Positions 1 through 9,725 are shown, numbered from the stretch's first letter. The stretch: DNA of 64,000 nt from Magnetospirillum sulfuroxidans (GCF_018224925.1 NZ_JAGTUF010000014.1:35988-99987), one strand, 5' to 3'. The notes: a model not told the origin generated them from the sequence alone. A program made the numbers and translations.

Positions 1-988
1 GGCTTTGGGTGGCGCCACCGCCGGCATGGGCCCAGGCCCCGGTCAGCACCGGCAAGCACGACGCGGCGTGCAGGTTGACGGCGCCGTTGCGGGATCGGCT
101 CATGCCATAGCCCAGGCGGATCAGGCTGCGTTTGGTGGCGCCGTAGAGACGGGCGAAATCCTCGATGGCGGTTGTCGTCAGCCCGGTGATGGCGGCGGCC
201 CAGGCGGGGGTGCGGCTGGCCACATGGGCGCGCAGGGCGTCGGTGCCGTCGCCATAGCGGGCCAGATAATCGGCATCGGTCAAGCCGTCGCGGAACAGCA
301 CGTGCATGACGGCGCACGCCAGGGCGGCATCGCTGCCGGGGCGGAGCATCAGGTGCAGGTCGGCTTTTTCCGCCGTCGGCGTGCGATAGGGATCGATCAC
401 CACCAGCTTGGCCCCGCGCGTCTTGCGCGCCTGCGCCATCAGCCCCATCAGATGCACCTGGGTGGCGGCGGGATTGGCGCCCCAGATCACGATCAGGTCG
501 GACTGGACCATCTCGCGCGGGTCGATGCCCCATTTGGCCCCCACCCCGGCCATCCAGCCGGCCCCGGCGATGGAAGAACAGATGGTCTTTGACTGGCCGG
601 AATAGCCCATGGCCCGGCGCAACCGATTGGTCGCGCCCATCTGCACCAGCCCCATGGTGCCGGCATAAAAATAAGGCCACACCGCTTGGGCGCCATCCTT
701 GGACGCGGCACTTTGGAAACGGTGGGTGATCTCGTCCAGCGCCTCGTCCCAGGAAATGGGGGCGAAGCGGCCGGCGCCCTTGTCGCCGATCCGGCGCAGC
801 GGGGTGGTGATGCGGTCGGGGTGATGGACACGTTCGCCATAACGGGCGACCTTGGCGCAGATCACCCCCTCGGTATAAGGCATCTTGCCGCCATGCAGGC
901 GGCCGATGCGGCCGTCATCAAGGACGTCGACATCGACGGGACAGGCCGAGGGGCAATCGTGCGGGCAGACCGAGGATAAAGTGCGCAT
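1..988 (-). CDS. Molybdopterin oxidoreductase, N-terminal part (runs off window)
   Basis: The first 329 codons of a molybdenum bis-MGD enzyme of the DMSO reductase superfamily; the C-terminus lies outside the window. Cysteines 8, 12, 16 and 44 (CPHDCPSAC, then GVICAKV) form the N-terminal [4Fe-4S] cluster motif of this family. The stretch TICSSIAGAGW near residue 137 sits where the family carries its molybdenum-ligand region. No twin-arginine signal is visible, so a cytoplasmic enzyme is likely. Translation starts at the ATG complementary to 986-988. The substrate cannot be told from this fragment. It is divergent from the oxidoreductase at 1086. Confidence 0.88.
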   Translation of the reverse strand, partial: MRTLSSVCPHDCPSACPVDVDVLDDGRIGRLHGGKMPYTEGVICAKVARYGERVHHPDRITTPLRRIGDKGAGRFAPISWDEALDEITHRFQSAASKDGAQAVWPYFYAGTMGLVQMGATNRLRRAMGYSGQSKTICSSIAGAGWMAGVGAKWGIDPREMVQSDLIVIWGANPAATQVHLMGLMAQARKTRGAKLVVIDPYRTPTAEKADLHLMLRPGSDAALACAVMHVLFRDGLTDADYLARYGDGTDALRAHVASRTPAWAAAITGLTTTAIEDFARLYGATKRSLIRLGYGMSRSRNGAVNLHAASCLPVLTGAWAHAGGGATQS

Positions 989-1085
989 GGCCGCACTGTA
1001 CCCAAGCCGCTGAGGGCGAGCAACGCCCAGAGCCTTTGCGGTCGAGTCCGGTGGTGTTATTGTTCCGCGACATGTTGATGTTTTC

Positions 1086-2213
1086 GTGACTGAAAGGAAC
1101 AAGCGATTGACGGATGGGGGCCTTGAACGGATCGATTGCGCCGTCATCGGCGCCGGAATCGTCGGTCTTGCCGCTGCCCGTGCCCTGGCCATGGCCGGAC
1201 GCGAGGTCATGGTCCTTGAGGCGGGGCCGGCCATCGGCGGCGGTATTTCGTCGCGCAATTCCGAAGTCATCCACGCCGGCATGTATTATCCCGCCGGCAG
1301 TCTGAAAGCGCGGTTGTGCGTGCAGGGCAATGCCTTGCTGCGTCGCTTCGCCGCCGATCATGGCGTGCCGTTTTCCCTGTGCGGCAAGCTGATCGTCGCC
1401 ACCGACGCGGCCGAGGTCGCCAAGCTGGACGACATTTTGGAAAAGGGCCGGATCAACGGCGTCAGTGGCCTGAACGCCATTTCCGCCGCCGAGGCGATGG
1501 CGCTGGAGCCGGCGCTCACCTGCAAAGCCGCGTTGTTTTCCGCCCATACCGGCATCATCGACACCCACGCCCTGATGCTGGCCCTGCAAGGGGGCATCGA
1601 AAGCCGGGGCGGGGGAGTCGCCGTGCATGCGCCGGTGACCGGTGGCCAGGTCACCGATGACGGCGTGCTGTTGCAGGTGGGCGGGGGTGAGCCCCTGCGC
1701 CTGCTGGCCCGGACCGTGATCATCGCCGCCGGTCTGGCGTCGTGCCCGCTGGCCCGGTCGTTGGGATTGGCGGCGGTGCCGAAGGATTATCTGTGCAAGG
1801 GGAATTACTTCACCCTGACGGGGCGCATGCCGTTTTCGCGTCTGGTCTATCCGGTGCCGGTGGCCGCTGGGCTGGGGGTGCATTACACCATCGACATGGG
1901 CGGGCGTGGGCGCTTTGGTCCCGATGTCGAATGGGTGACGGCCGAGGATTACACCGTTGATCCGCGCCGCGCCGACCTTTTCTATGCCGCGATCCGCCGC
2001 TATTGGCCGGGGCTGGCCGATGGCGCGCTGGAACCGGCCTATGCCGGCATTCGCCCCAAGATCAATGCCGAGGGCGAGGCGGCGGCGGATTTCGCCATCC
2101 ATGGTCCGGCCCAGCATGGCGGGCGCGGGGTGATCGCCTTGTACGGGATCGAATCGCCGGGCCTGACCTCGGCCTTGGCTTTGGCCGAATTGGTGAAGGA
2201 AATGGCCGCATGA
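1086..2213 (+). CDS. FAD-dependent oxidoreductase, L-2-hydroxyglutarate dehydrogenase-like
   Basis: A 375-residue protein of the DAO/GlpD fold. The FAD-binding motif GAGIVG lies at residues 22-27 and is followed by an acidic strand end (VLEAG). The segment [14 protein letters not shown] is characteristic of the LhgO/L2HGDH branch, which oxidises L-2-hydroxyglutarate to 2-oxoglutarate. The GTG at 1086 is used as start because it gives the longest frame with the complete Rossmann strand; a TTG at 1107 is also possible. The stop overlaps the start of the next gene as ATGA, indicating translational coupling. The substrate is inferred from family resemblance only. Confidence 0.8.
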   Translation: MTERNKRLTDGGLERIDCAVIGAGIVGLAAARALAMAGREVMVLEAGPAIGGGISSRNSEVIHAGMYYPAGSLKARLCVQGNALLRRFAADHGVPFSLCGKLIVATDAAEVAKLDDILEKGRINGVSGLNAISAAEAMALEPALTCKAALFSAHTGIIDTHALMLALQGGIESRGGGVAVHAPVTGGQVTDDGVLLQVGGGEPLRLLARTVIIAAGLASCPLARSLGLAAVPKDYLCKGNYFTLTGRMPFSRLVYPVPVAAGLGVHYTIDMGGRGRFGPDVEWVTAEDYTVDPRRADLFYAAIRRYWPGLADGALEPAYAGIRPKINAEGEAAADFAIHGPAQHGGRGVIALYGIESPGLTSALALAELVKEMAA

Positions 2214-3430
2214 GCAAGCTTGCCGCCGCCGTGGTTCCGCTGTTCTTGCTGCTGGCCGCTCCGGCCTTGGCCTTGGACAAGCCGCGTGACTGGCAGCCTC
2301 CGCCGCCCGAAGCGGTGCCCAATCACCGCGAGATCTGGCGTTCGGTGGTCATCGAATTGGGGCGCTACGCCAAGGCTCGCAAAAACGATTTCGTCGTGCT
2401 GGTCAGGAACGGCAGCGAATTGGTGGTCAAGGGCGGGCGCGAAGCCGAATGGGACGAGGTGCAAGACCCGGATGGGCGCTTTTTCGAAAAGCGTCATCCC
2501 TTGGGCCAGCCATTCCGTCCCTACGTCAATGCCGTTGACGGGCTGGTCATGGACAACCTGTATTGCGGCGCCGAAGCCTTTGGCAAGCCGCTGGATCAGG
2601 CGATCAAGGAACGCCAGGATCTGGATAAGGTGTTGGCCGATGAACGGGCCAGGGGCGTCTATCGCCCCGCCTTGCCGCAACCGATGGGGCCGTTCAGCAT
2701 CGATCCGGCCGAGGAAATCCGGCGCGCCGCCGAGGTCAAGCGCGAGGCGGAAAAACTGGAGCGCCAGCGCCGCAGCCTTTATGCCATCGACGCCATGCGT
2801 CAGGCCGGACGCCGCATCTTGTCGCTGGAGCAATGCAAGACGGCGAAGGACGTGCAAGCCGCCTATCGCGATGGGATTCGCGATCGGGTTCTGACCTATG
2901 CCCATGATGGCGATGAGGTCCTCAATCGCATCCCCTCGGGTCATCCCTGGGGGGAAAACGCCGATCCGGTGCCAACCCTCAACCAGGCCCGCAACTGGCT
3001 GCCGGTGCTGCGCGCCAATCAGTTCGGCAGCAAGGCCGAGTGGGTTGGCGCGATGGAACGTACCAATCACGACATGTTGCTGGTCGATGTCGCGTATCGC
3101 GGTGTCGATGGCCTGTCTTATGCCGATGTCTTGCGGCTCAAATACAAAAAGCTGGGCTCGCGCCGGCTGGTGTTCGCGGTTCTGTCGCTGGGCCGGGCCT
3201 ATGATTGGCGCTGGTATTGGCAAAAGGACTGGCGGGTCGGCGCCCCGCCATTCCTGTTTGCCCCCGATAGCGATGATCCCGGCGCCTACATCACCGTGAT
3301 GGAAAATGCGCAATGGAAGGAATTGCTGGGCAAGACGCTGGTTGGTATCGTCGATGCCGGGTTTGACGGCGTGGTGCTGGATGATACCGACACCTATCTG
3401 TGGTTCGAAGAGTTGATGCCGCTGCGATGA
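2210..3430 (+). CDS. Secreted TM1410/GH114-like (endo-polygalactosaminidase-like) protein
   Basis: A 406-residue protein with an N-terminal signal peptide (Lys, then a Leu/Ala-rich core ending ALALD around residue 22), so it is probably exported. The C-terminal half matches the TM1410/DUF297 TIM-barrel family related to GH114: LVDVAYRG, then [16 protein letters not shown], then [13 protein letters not shown]. Members act on or bind polysaccharide. The usual acidic residue in the conserved SIGEA segment is Arg here (SLGRA), so activity may differ. The middle (about residues 150-200) is rich in Lys, Glu and Arg and likely helical. It overlaps the preceding stop by ATGA and lies 13 bases before the next gene. 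Confidence 0.65.
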   Translation: MSKLAAAVVPLFLLLAAPALALDKPRDWQPPPPEAVPNHREIWRSVVIELGRYAKARKNDFVVLVRNGSELVVKGGREAEWDEVQDPDGRFFEKRHPLGQPFRPYVNAVDGLVMDNLYCGAEAFGKPLDQAIKERQDLDKVLADERARGVYRPALPQPMGPFSIDPAEEIRRAAEVKREAEKLERQRRSLYAIDAMRQAGRRILSLEQCKTAKDVQAAYRDGIRDRVLTYAHDGDEVLNRIPSGHPWGENADPVPTLNQARNWLPVLRANQFGSKAEWVGAMERTNHDMLLVDVAYRGVDGLSYADVLRLKYKKLGSRRLVFAVLSLGRAYDWRWYWQKDWRVGAPPFLFAPDSDDPGAYITVMENAQWKELLGKTLVGIVDAGFDGVVLDDTDTYLWFEELMPLR

Positions 3431-3443
3431 TCGAGACGCCGTC

Positions 3444-5084
3444 ATGCTGAAAGCCGCCCGTTCATACGAAGAGGCGTGCCGCACCTTCCGGTGGCGCTTG
3501 CCGGAGCGTTACAACATGGCGTTCGACGTCTGCGACCGGCAGACCATGGCGGGGGCTGACGGTCATCGGACGGCGCTGATCGTCGAGGCCGCCGACGGTT
3601 CGGTCGAGCGTCATACCTTCCACATGCTGCGGCTGCTGTCCAACCGGCTGGCCAATGTCTTAAGCGCGCGCGGCATTGGCCAAGGCGATCGGGTCGCGGT
3701 GGCCTTGGCCCCCTCGGTGGAAGCGGCGGCAGCGGTGCTGGCCGTGTTGAAAATGGGGGCGGTGCTGGTGCCGTTGCCGTTGTCCTTGGGCGAGGAGCCG
3801 CTGGCTTGGCGGTTGGCCGATTCGGGGGCGCGGGCGGCGGTGGCAGCCGATTTCATGGCCGCCCGGATCAATAACGCCCGGCACGGCGCCCCCGCTTTGA
3901 CCACGCTTTTGCTGGCGGGCGATTGCGGTGACTGCGGTGAAGATCTCTGGGCCGCCCTGCACGGGGCCAGCGACGCCTTTGCTCCGGTGGTCAGCGGCCT
4001 GGACACCCCGGCCTTGCTGGCCTATCCCGAATCGGCCATGGGTAAGCCCACCGGCTTTTTGCACGGGCATGGCGCGCTGCTGGGGAATTTGCCGGCGGTG
4101 GAATTCGGCTTGGGCTTCTTTCCGCAATTTGGCGACATCTTGTGGACCTCGGCCGATTGGATGAGCTTTCCCGCCCTGATGTGGGCGGTGTTGCCGGCTT
4201 GGCATCACGGTGTGCCGGTGGTGGCCGGGCCGCATGATCAAGACGCCCAGGCTCATCTGGGGCTGATGGCGCGTCAAGGCGTGCGGGTGGCGTGGATGCC
4301 GCCCGACCATTTGGCCCAACTGACCCAATTGGCGGCGACGACGCCGCATCCGTTGCCGCGTGTGCTGGGCAGCGGGCCGCAACCGCTGGAAACCGGGCTG
4401 CGCGATTTGGTGGCCAAAGTTTTCGGCATTGCTGCCCATGAAATCTGGGGAACATTGGAAATCGGCGCTGTCGTCGCCAATAACGCCAGTGTGATGGAAA
4501 TTCGCCCCGGTTCGCCCGGCAAGGCGGCGCCCGGCATCACCGTCGAGGCGGTGGACGGCTTGGGCCGGGTGTTGCGGGCCGGCGATTCCGGTTTTCTGGC
4601 CTTGGCTCCCAAGGCTCCGGGGGCTTGCTTGGGGCGGTGGGCGCGGGATGCCTGGCATGGCGGTCGGCTGGTCAATGGCTGGTTGCCGTCGTCGCAGGCC
4701 GGTCACCGTGATCTGGACGGCTACATCTGGCCCGATGCCGCCGATCCCTTGCCCGGCGTGGTCACCATTGATGGCCAACCGGTGGCGCTGAGTGAAATTG
4801 AAACCGCCCTGACCTGGCATCCGCGTGTCGCCGCCGCCGGCGTGACCGGCTTGGCCGATGGCGGGCTGAAGGCCTTTATCGCCACCGCCGGCGGCAGTGG
4901 TGACGTCCATCTGGCCCGCGAGCTGCAGGTGTGGGTGGCGGCGCGGCGCGGCTTGCGCGAAGTGCCGGGCCGCATCGAATTCGTCGATGCCATCCCTTTG
5001 CGGGCCGATGGCAGCACCGATATCGAGGAATTGTTGGGCCGCCCGGTCCGCCTGGTCGCCCCCGATCCCGAGGAACGGATTTAA
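3444..5084 (+). CDS. Degenerate AMP-forming acyl-CoA synthetase homologue
   Basis: A 546-residue member of the ANL superfamily, aligned by eye to acetyl/medium-chain acyl-CoA synthetases; the segments ILWTSADW and LPAWHHGVPVVAG are typical. The catalytic motifs are eroded. The phosphate loop, usually TSGTTGPPKG, reads YPESAMGKPTG near residue 194. The A5 region reads WGTLE. The A7 region lacks the TGD motif. The hinge and A8 region has no GRxDD. The C-terminal catalytic Lys region (usually TxTGKIxR) reads PLRADGSTDIEE. The frame is intact, so this looks like a pseudoenzyme rather than a decayed gene. It follows the two preceding genes on the same strand and its stop overlaps the convergent rfbB stop at TTAA. 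Confidence 0.75.
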   Translation: MLKAARSYEEACRTFRWRLPERYNMAFDVCDRQTMAGADGHRTALIVEAADGSVERHTFHMLRLLSNRLANVLSARGIGQGDRVAVALAPSVEAAAAVLAVLKMGAVLVPLPLSLGEEPLAWRLADSGARAAVAADFMAARINNARHGAPALTTLLLAGDCGDCGEDLWAALHGASDAFAPVVSGLDTPALLAYPESAMGKPTGFLHGHGALLGNLPAVEFGLGFFPQFGDILWTSADWMSFPALMWAVLPAWHHGVPVVAGPHDQDAQAHLGLMARQGVRVAWMPPDHLAQLTQLAATTPHPLPRVLGSGPQPLETGLRDLVAKVFGIAAHEIWGTLEIGAVVANNASVMEIRPGSPGKAAPGITVEAVDGLGRVLRAGDSGFLALAPKAPGACLGRWARDAWHGGRLVNGWLPSSQAGHRDLDGYIWPDAADPLPGVVTIDGQPVALSEIETALTWHPRVAAAGVTGLADGGLKAFIATAGGSGDVHLARELQVWVAARRGLREVPGRIEFVDAIPLRADGSTDIEELLGRPVRLVAPDPEERI

Positions 5085-6109
5085 CTCAATCCCAATCGCG
5101 GGCCGTGATAGTCGCGCCCCGCCCAATCCGGGTGATCCAGGCACCAGCCGATGGTGCTGGCGATACCGGCGCTGAACGTGGTCTCGGCCTGCCAGCCGAG
5201 GCTGTCCCTGGCATGGCTGGCATCAATGCCGTAACGGCGGTCATGGCCGGGGCGGTCGGCGACGAAACTGATCAGGCGCTGGCGTGGGCCGGCCGGATCT
5301 GGACGCAATTGATCCAATTGGTGGCAGATGGTGTTCACTACCTCAAGATTGCTGCGATCCTCGCCCGCGCCGAACAGATAGGTTTGCCCCGGCTGGCCTC
5401 GCTCCAGCGCGGCCAGCAGGCCGGCGGCGTGATCGTCCACATGCAACCAATCCCGCCGGTGGCCGCCATCGCCATAGACGGGCAAAGGCAGGCCGCTCAG
5501 GGCTTTTTGAATGACCAGGGGGATCAGTTTTTCCGGGAATTGCCAGGGGCCGAAATTGTTGCTGCAATTGGTGACGATCACCGGCAGACCGTAAGTGGTC
5601 ATCCATGCCCGGGCCAGATGATCGGATGCTGCCTTACTGGCGGAATAGGGTGAGTTGGGGCGATAGGGCGAGGTGGTGGAAAACAGCGCATCATCGGCTT
5701 CCAGGCTACCGAAGACTTCGTCCGTGGACACATGGACAAAGCGGAAATCATCGGGGCAGGGCAGGGGGCGCCAATAGCGGCGCACCGCTTCCAGCAATTG
5801 AAACGTGCCGAGGATATTGTGCTCGATGAAATCGCCGGGATGGTCAATGGAGCGATCCACGTGGGTTTCCGCCGCCAGATGAAAGATCGCCTGGGGCCGG
5901 TATTGCTGGAGAACGGCATCCACGGCGGCGCCGTCGCGGATGTCGGCGCGAATAAAGGCATGGGGTGAAGGCAAGGGGGGCAGGGCATCCAGGCAGGCGG
6001 CATAGCCGAGGCGGTCCAGGGCGATCACCGGACCTCGACCTAGGGCGACTAAGCGGCGGGTCAGGGCCGAGCCAATGAATCCGGCGGCCCCGGTCACCAA
6101 AATAGTCAT
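5081..6109 (-). CDS. rfbB: dTDP-glucose 4,6-dehydratase
   Basis: An extended short-chain dehydrogenase of 342 residues that converts dTDP-D-glucose to dTDP-4-keto-6-deoxyglucose in the dTDP-rhamnose and related sugar pathways (cytoplasm). Visible motifs are the NAD-binding GAAGFIG near the N-terminus, AAETHVDRSID, STDEVFG (active-site Thr/Asp/Glu region) and YSASK with the catalytic Tyr and Lys, then NNFGPWQFPEKLIP typical of RmlB. The ATG at 6109 is preferred over an in-frame TTG directly before it; a GGGG run lies upstream. No other rml genes are next to it, so the sugar is used by an enzyme encoded elsewhere. Confidence 0.92.
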   Translation of the reverse strand: MTILVTGAAGFIGSALTRRLVALGRGPVIALDRLGYAACLDALPPLPSPHAFIRADIRDGAAVDAVLQQYRPQAIFHLAAETHVDRSIDHPGDFIEHNILGTFQLLEAVRRYWRPLPCPDDFRFVHVSTDEVFGSLEADDALFSTTSPYRPNSPYSASKAASDHLARAWMTTYGLPVIVTNCSNNFGPWQFPEKLIPLVIQKALSGLPLPVYGDGGHRRDWLHVDDHAAGLLAALERGQPGQTYLFGAGEDRSNLEVVNTICHQLDQLRPDPAGPRQRLISFVADRPGHDRRYGIDASHARDSLGWQAETTFSAGIASTIGWCLDHPDWAGRDYHGPRLGLS

Positions 6110-6345
6110 CAATTCATCCCCGCGATATCATTCAGAAAGTCTTACGTCATGCTGCCATGAACGCAGGCTTGGGGCCATACTTCTTGGGGGTGGCGGTTGC
6201 GCGCTCAATCAAAAGGTAGTAAGTTTTTTGTGGAGTCTGTCGGCGATCATTGAATAGGGATCGTTTCGGCTTTTCTCCCGGTTGCTTTTACCAATGCTCT
6301 TGACGAGCGGCCAAACGTCGCCGTTGTTTCCAGGCAGGAGGATCC

Positions 6346-6678
6346 ATGTCCGAATCGACTACTCTGTCCGCGATCGAGGAACAGGCGTTCCAATTGTCCC
6401 GCGCCGCCATCTTCCTGGACCAAGCCAAGACCGACCGCAGCAAATTGGCCGAAGCGCTGGAACTTAACCTGATGGTGTGGGTGGCGCTACGCACTCTGAT
6501 TACCGGCGATGGCTGCATGGCATCGGCGCAGGTGGTGGAAAACCTGATCCGTCTGGCCAATTTCGTTGCCGAAAAGACCCTGGCCGGGGCCGAAGCCGCC
6601 AGCGAGGCAACCATCGACGCCCTGATCAACGTCAATCTGCAAATTTCCGAAGGTCTGCTGGAAGGCAACAAGGGCTGA
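6346..6678 (+). CDS. FlaF-like flagellar regulatory protein
   Basis: A small helical protein of 110 residues. The pattern of an N-terminal helix, LNLMVWVALRTLI, then LIRLANFVAEKT and a C-terminal LINVNLQISEGLLEG resembles FlaF, the alphaproteobacterial protein needed for flagellin production. This is motif similarity only. A GGAGG ribosome-binding site sits just before the ATG. It stands alone between rfbB and the EAL-like pair; about 230 bases without a gene precede it. It could instead be an unrelated helical protein. Confidence 0.5.
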   Translation: MSESTTLSAIEEQAFQLSRAAIFLDQAKTDRSKLAEALELNLMVWVALRTLITGDGCMASAQVVENLIRLANFVAEKTLAGAEAASEATIDALINVNLQISEGLLEGNKG

Positions 6679-6788
6679 TCGGCCCCGCCTGAACGCGAAC
6701 TCCGCCGCCGCGCCGAGACCTTGGCGCGGCGCGCCGGAGGTTGGCAGGGGGCGGTTGCCAAGGCGGCGGTTGTCGGCAGACTTGTTCC

Positions 6789-8039
6789 TCAGGCGCGCGG
6801 TCGGGTGCGGCCAATGCCGCGTCGGCGGACATCGCTCAGTAATGTCTGTTCCACATGGCGCCCCTGAAACAGGGTGACGCCGACGGAATGGCCGTATTCG
6901 ATCGCCGAGGGCGTGTCGCAACGGGCCAAGATGATGCGGGTGACGCCAATGCGGCGCAAGGCGTCGGTCTTTTGATCCTTTTCGTCGGTCAACGCCGGGT
7001 CCCAGATCAGCTTGATCAGGTCGGCGCCCAGACGCTCGCGGTCGACAAAGGGCAGCATGGAATAGGCCAGCCCATCGACACAGATGCGATAACCGCGATC
7101 ATGGGCGAAGTCGCGGGCGAAGAGATAGGCGCCCAGATCGGCGAAAATATCCACTTTCTGCAATTCCAGCACGATGGTGCCGCGCATGCCGGCCTTGACG
7201 TTGTCGTCGAACACCATGAATTCCGGCGACAGGATGGTCGAGACGTTGAGGTTCAGGCTGATATCGCCTTCCAAGGTGCGGTCGTCGTGCTTGTTGAGCA
7301 ATGACAGTACCCGGCGATCCAAGGTTTCCGTCAGTTGCTGGAACAGCCACGGGCTGGAATTCATGTTGACGTTGGGCATCAACGTCTGCCGCAAATCGGC
7401 AATGGAAATGAACAATTCGTGGAAGACCGGTTGCGGCGGCGATTGGCCGACGATGGCGCATACCGCCTGACGGCGCATCAGGTTGGACAGATCGGCTTGT
7501 CCCAACCCAGCCTCGACCCGGGCCAGCAATTCCGGCGTGAACGGGGCGCCCTTGGGCTTGAGCTGGATCCGGGCTTCGATGCCGGCTTTTTCCTGGTCGG
7601 CCCGCCGCCGCGCCTGTTCCGCCGCCAGCATCTTCTGCGCCAGGGCGACCAGGGTGTCGTATTCCTTTTCCAGATCGTACCACGTGCACAACGTGCCCTT
7701 TTGCACGTCATCGACGATCAGTTGGTCGTCGGAAAACAAGAAACGCAGCTTGACGATGGAGGATTCGATCTCGTCTTGGGCTTGGGCCTTGTAGACCACC
7801 ATCAGATCGGCATTGCCCAGGGTGAAGGACTGGGCTTGCAACATCTTGACCAGATTGTCGAAGGTGGCGGCGGCGATGCGCAAATGCTGCTCGCGCCGAT
7901 TCTGGGCCGACAGGCCCGACAGATGAATGTGCACGGCGCGCCGTTCGCTGCGGTGCCGTTCCAGCCGGTTGAGGTAATCCAGCAGCAGGTGTTCCTGGCT
8001 GGCGACGCGGGCTTTGGCGACGGGCGGGCTTCCAAGCAT
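6789..8039 (-). CDS. Degenerate EAL-domain protein (paralogue 1)
   Basis: A 416-residue protein. Its C-terminal half follows the EAL fold: FHELFISI at the EAL position, SLNLNVSTI, VLELQKVD, ICVDGLAYS where active enzymes have DDFG, DLIKLIW, and a final LFQGR. Asp and Glu residues needed for metal binding and c-di-GMP hydrolysis are replaced (DDFG to VDGL; AExVE to ARCDT), so it is probably not an active phosphodiesterase and may be a c-di-GMP or protein sensor. The N-terminal part has no recognisable domain but includes a predicted helix near residues 140-160. It lies 9 bases after its paralogue and is surely cotranscribed with it. Confidence 0.72.
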   Translation of the reverse strand: MLGSPPVAKARVASQEHLLLDYLNRLERHRSERRAVHIHLSGLSAQNRREQHLRIAAATFDNLVKMLQAQSFTLGNADLMVVYKAQAQDEIESSIVKLRFLFSDDQLIVDDVQKGTLCTWYDLEKEYDTLVALAQKMLAAEQARRRADQEKAGIEARIQLKPKGAPFTPELLARVEAGLGQADLSNLMRRQAVCAIVGQSPPQPVFHELFISIADLRQTLMPNVNMNSSPWLFQQLTETLDRRVLSLLNKHDDRTLEGDISLNLNVSTILSPEFMVFDDNVKAGMRGTIVLELQKVDIFADLGAYLFARDFAHDRGYRICVDGLAYSMLPFVDRERLGADLIKLIWDPALTDEKDQKTDALRRIGVTRIILARCDTPSAIEYGHSVGVTLFQGRHVEQTLLSDVRRRGIGRTRPRA

Positions 8040-8048
8040 GGGGCGATC

Positions 8049-9380
8049 CTACCTGAAAACCTTGAGCGGCGGAAACAGGTCAAGCATGTCGTTGTTGCCG
8101 CAATCGACCCGAGGCCGGCCCGAGATGACGCCGTGACGCTGGTTGCATTGAGCGAGGGTGCAGGCGCTGGCCTTGTCGCATTGCGCCATGGTGACGGCGG
8201 CGACCATGGAATCAAGAAAGCGTCCCTGGAAGTGATGAATGCCTTGGCCCATGCCCCAGGTGATCGAGGTCTCTGTGTCGCAACGGGCCAGGATGACGCG
8301 CCGGAATCCCACCGGGCCAAGGGCTTGATGCAGTTCGGCCGTCACCACCTCGTCGGCCATGTCCGGGCTCCAGTTGACCTTGACGAAGTCGCAATCATAG
8401 CGCTCGGCATCCATGAATTGCAGGGTGATCGGGCTCATGCCGTCCAGAACCGTCTTGTGTCCGTGCGAGCGCAGGAAGTCGCGGGCACGGAAAAAACCGT
8501 CCAGATTGTTGAAGATGTCCACCAACTGGAATTCGACCACCAAACCGGCCTTGCCGCGGATGGCGGCCTCGAATTGTTTGAACACCTGGGTGTCCACGGT
8601 GGCCATGTTCAGGTTGACGGAAAAAGCGGTGGGGGTCTTGCGAAAGCCGGCATCTTGCAGCACCGACAGAACCCGCAGATCGAGAACTTGCGACAGATGT
8701 TGGAACAGCCAGCGATTGGCCAGGATGTTGACGTCGGGGGCCAGGACCTTTTGCAGGTCCATGATCGACATATAGAATTCCTGAAAGGCCACTTCCGCCG
8801 TCATCTTGTCGGAAAAGCGGATGCATGGCTGGCGGCGGACCACGCCGGCGATATCGGTGACGCCGATGCGTTCCAGCACCTTGGTCAGGTTGCGGGCATC
8901 CAGCGGCTGGATTGGGGTGGCGTTGCGCGCTTGGACGATCCGTTTCTTGGCGTCGGCCAGCAAGTCGCCGCAGACAGCGAAAAATGTGTCGTATTCGCTT
9001 TCCAGGTCATAAAAGGTGACGAAGCGGTCTTCGCCATCCACCGTCTCGGAATAGGTCAGGGGGTCTTTCGAGAACAGGGCGCGCAGCTTGTAGACGATGG
9101 CGTCCAGATCGGCCAGCCGCGCATCCTTGCAGATCAGCATGATGTCGTTGTTGGTCAACAAGAACATCTGGCCGCGGAACATGTCGACCATGCTCTCGAA
9201 CATGCGGAAGGCGATCCGGATCTTGGCTTCTTCGCGGTTGGGAGGCAGCAGGCGCGACAGATGCAGGTGCAGGGCCTGGCGTCCTTCACGGATACGGCCC
9301 ACGCGTTCCGCCGCGTCAAAGAGAAGATTCTCTGACGTGACGATTTCCTGCGGCTTGTCCCCGAACGCGGTCGCGTTCAT
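8049..9380 (-). CDS. Degenerate EAL-domain protein (paralogue 2)
   Basis: A 443-residue paralogue of the downstream gene, sharing the whole layout: HLHLSRLLPPNRE near the N-terminus, YDLESEYDT in the middle, and an EAL-like second half with FQEFYMSI, FSVNLNM, LVVEFQLVD, TVLDGMS, DFVKVNW and HFQGR. The catalytic DDFG and AExVE positions are altered as in the other copy. The C-terminus carries an extra tail with four cysteines (QCDKASAC, AQCNQ, VDCGN) not present in paralogue 1. The ATG at 9380 is chosen over an upstream start because GGGGAAAAG precedes it at proper distance. Confidence 0.72.
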   Translation of the reverse strand: MNATAFGDKPQEIVTSENLLFDAAERVGRIREGRQALHLHLSRLLPPNREEAKIRIAFRMFESMVDMFRGQMFLLTNNDIMLICKDARLADLDAIVYKLRALFSKDPLTYSETVDGEDRFVTFYDLESEYDTFFAVCGDLLADAKKRIVQARNATPIQPLDARNLTKVLERIGVTDIAGVVRRQPCIRFSDKMTAEVAFQEFYMSIMDLQKVLAPDVNILANRWLFQHLSQVLDLRVLSVLQDAGFRKTPTAFSVNLNMATVDTQVFKQFEAAIRGKAGLVVEFQLVDIFNNLDGFFRARDFLRSHGHKTVLDGMSPITLQFMDAERYDCDFVKVNWSPDMADEVVTAELHQALGPVGFRRVILARCDTETSITWGMGQGIHHFQGRFLDSMVAAVTMAQCDKASACTLAQCNQRHGVISGRPRVDCGNNDMLDLFPPLKVFR

Positions 9381-9725
9381 CTTTTCCCCGTTCTGGCGAA
9401 AGCATGCCCAATTCGACCACGCGGATCGGGCGGCGTTGTCCTTGTCGGTGCAAACCGGCAAGGTTAAGTGAGTATCCAAAATACATCGCGACGTCGGGTG
9501 AGCCTAGAACGAAATGAACATTTCCCAAAGGCCGCTTCGACTTCGCTTCAATCCTTGCGTGTCAGTGATGACAGGCATTGCCGTTTTAGCGATGATCGAC
9601 CGATTGCTTGAAGGCGGCCCGGTCACGATGGCGGGGCGGTCTTTATGACGTGGTGACGGCATTTTCCTTGCAACCGTGCGGCCCTTGGGTTAGCTGACCG
9701 GTTGGACACTTTTCGGGACTCATCC
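9381..9725. other. Intergenic region between divergent EAL pair and hldE
   Basis: About 345 bases without a convincing gene. It must hold the promoters of two divergent units. The last 60 bases before hldE are less GC-rich, but no clear -35/-10 pair, hairpin or repeat was recognised. Confidence 0.5.

Noticed and set aside
918..2117. 399-codon open frame on the minus strand
   Set aside because: It lies opposite the LhgO-like gene, has no recognisable motif and the Gln/His/Arg-rich composition of an antisense frame in GC-rich DNA.
2039..3484. 481-codon minus-strand open frame
   Set aside because: Antisense to the TM1410-like gene, which has a signal peptide and family motifs; the minus frame has none.
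3660..5144. 494-codon minus-strand open frame
   Set aside because: Antisense to the acyl-CoA synthetase homologue and also overlaps rfbB; no motifs.
7335..9335. 666-codon plus-strand open frame
   Set aside because: Antisense to both EAL paralogues, which are clearly related to each other at protein level; the plus frame is His/Gln/Gly-rich without domains.
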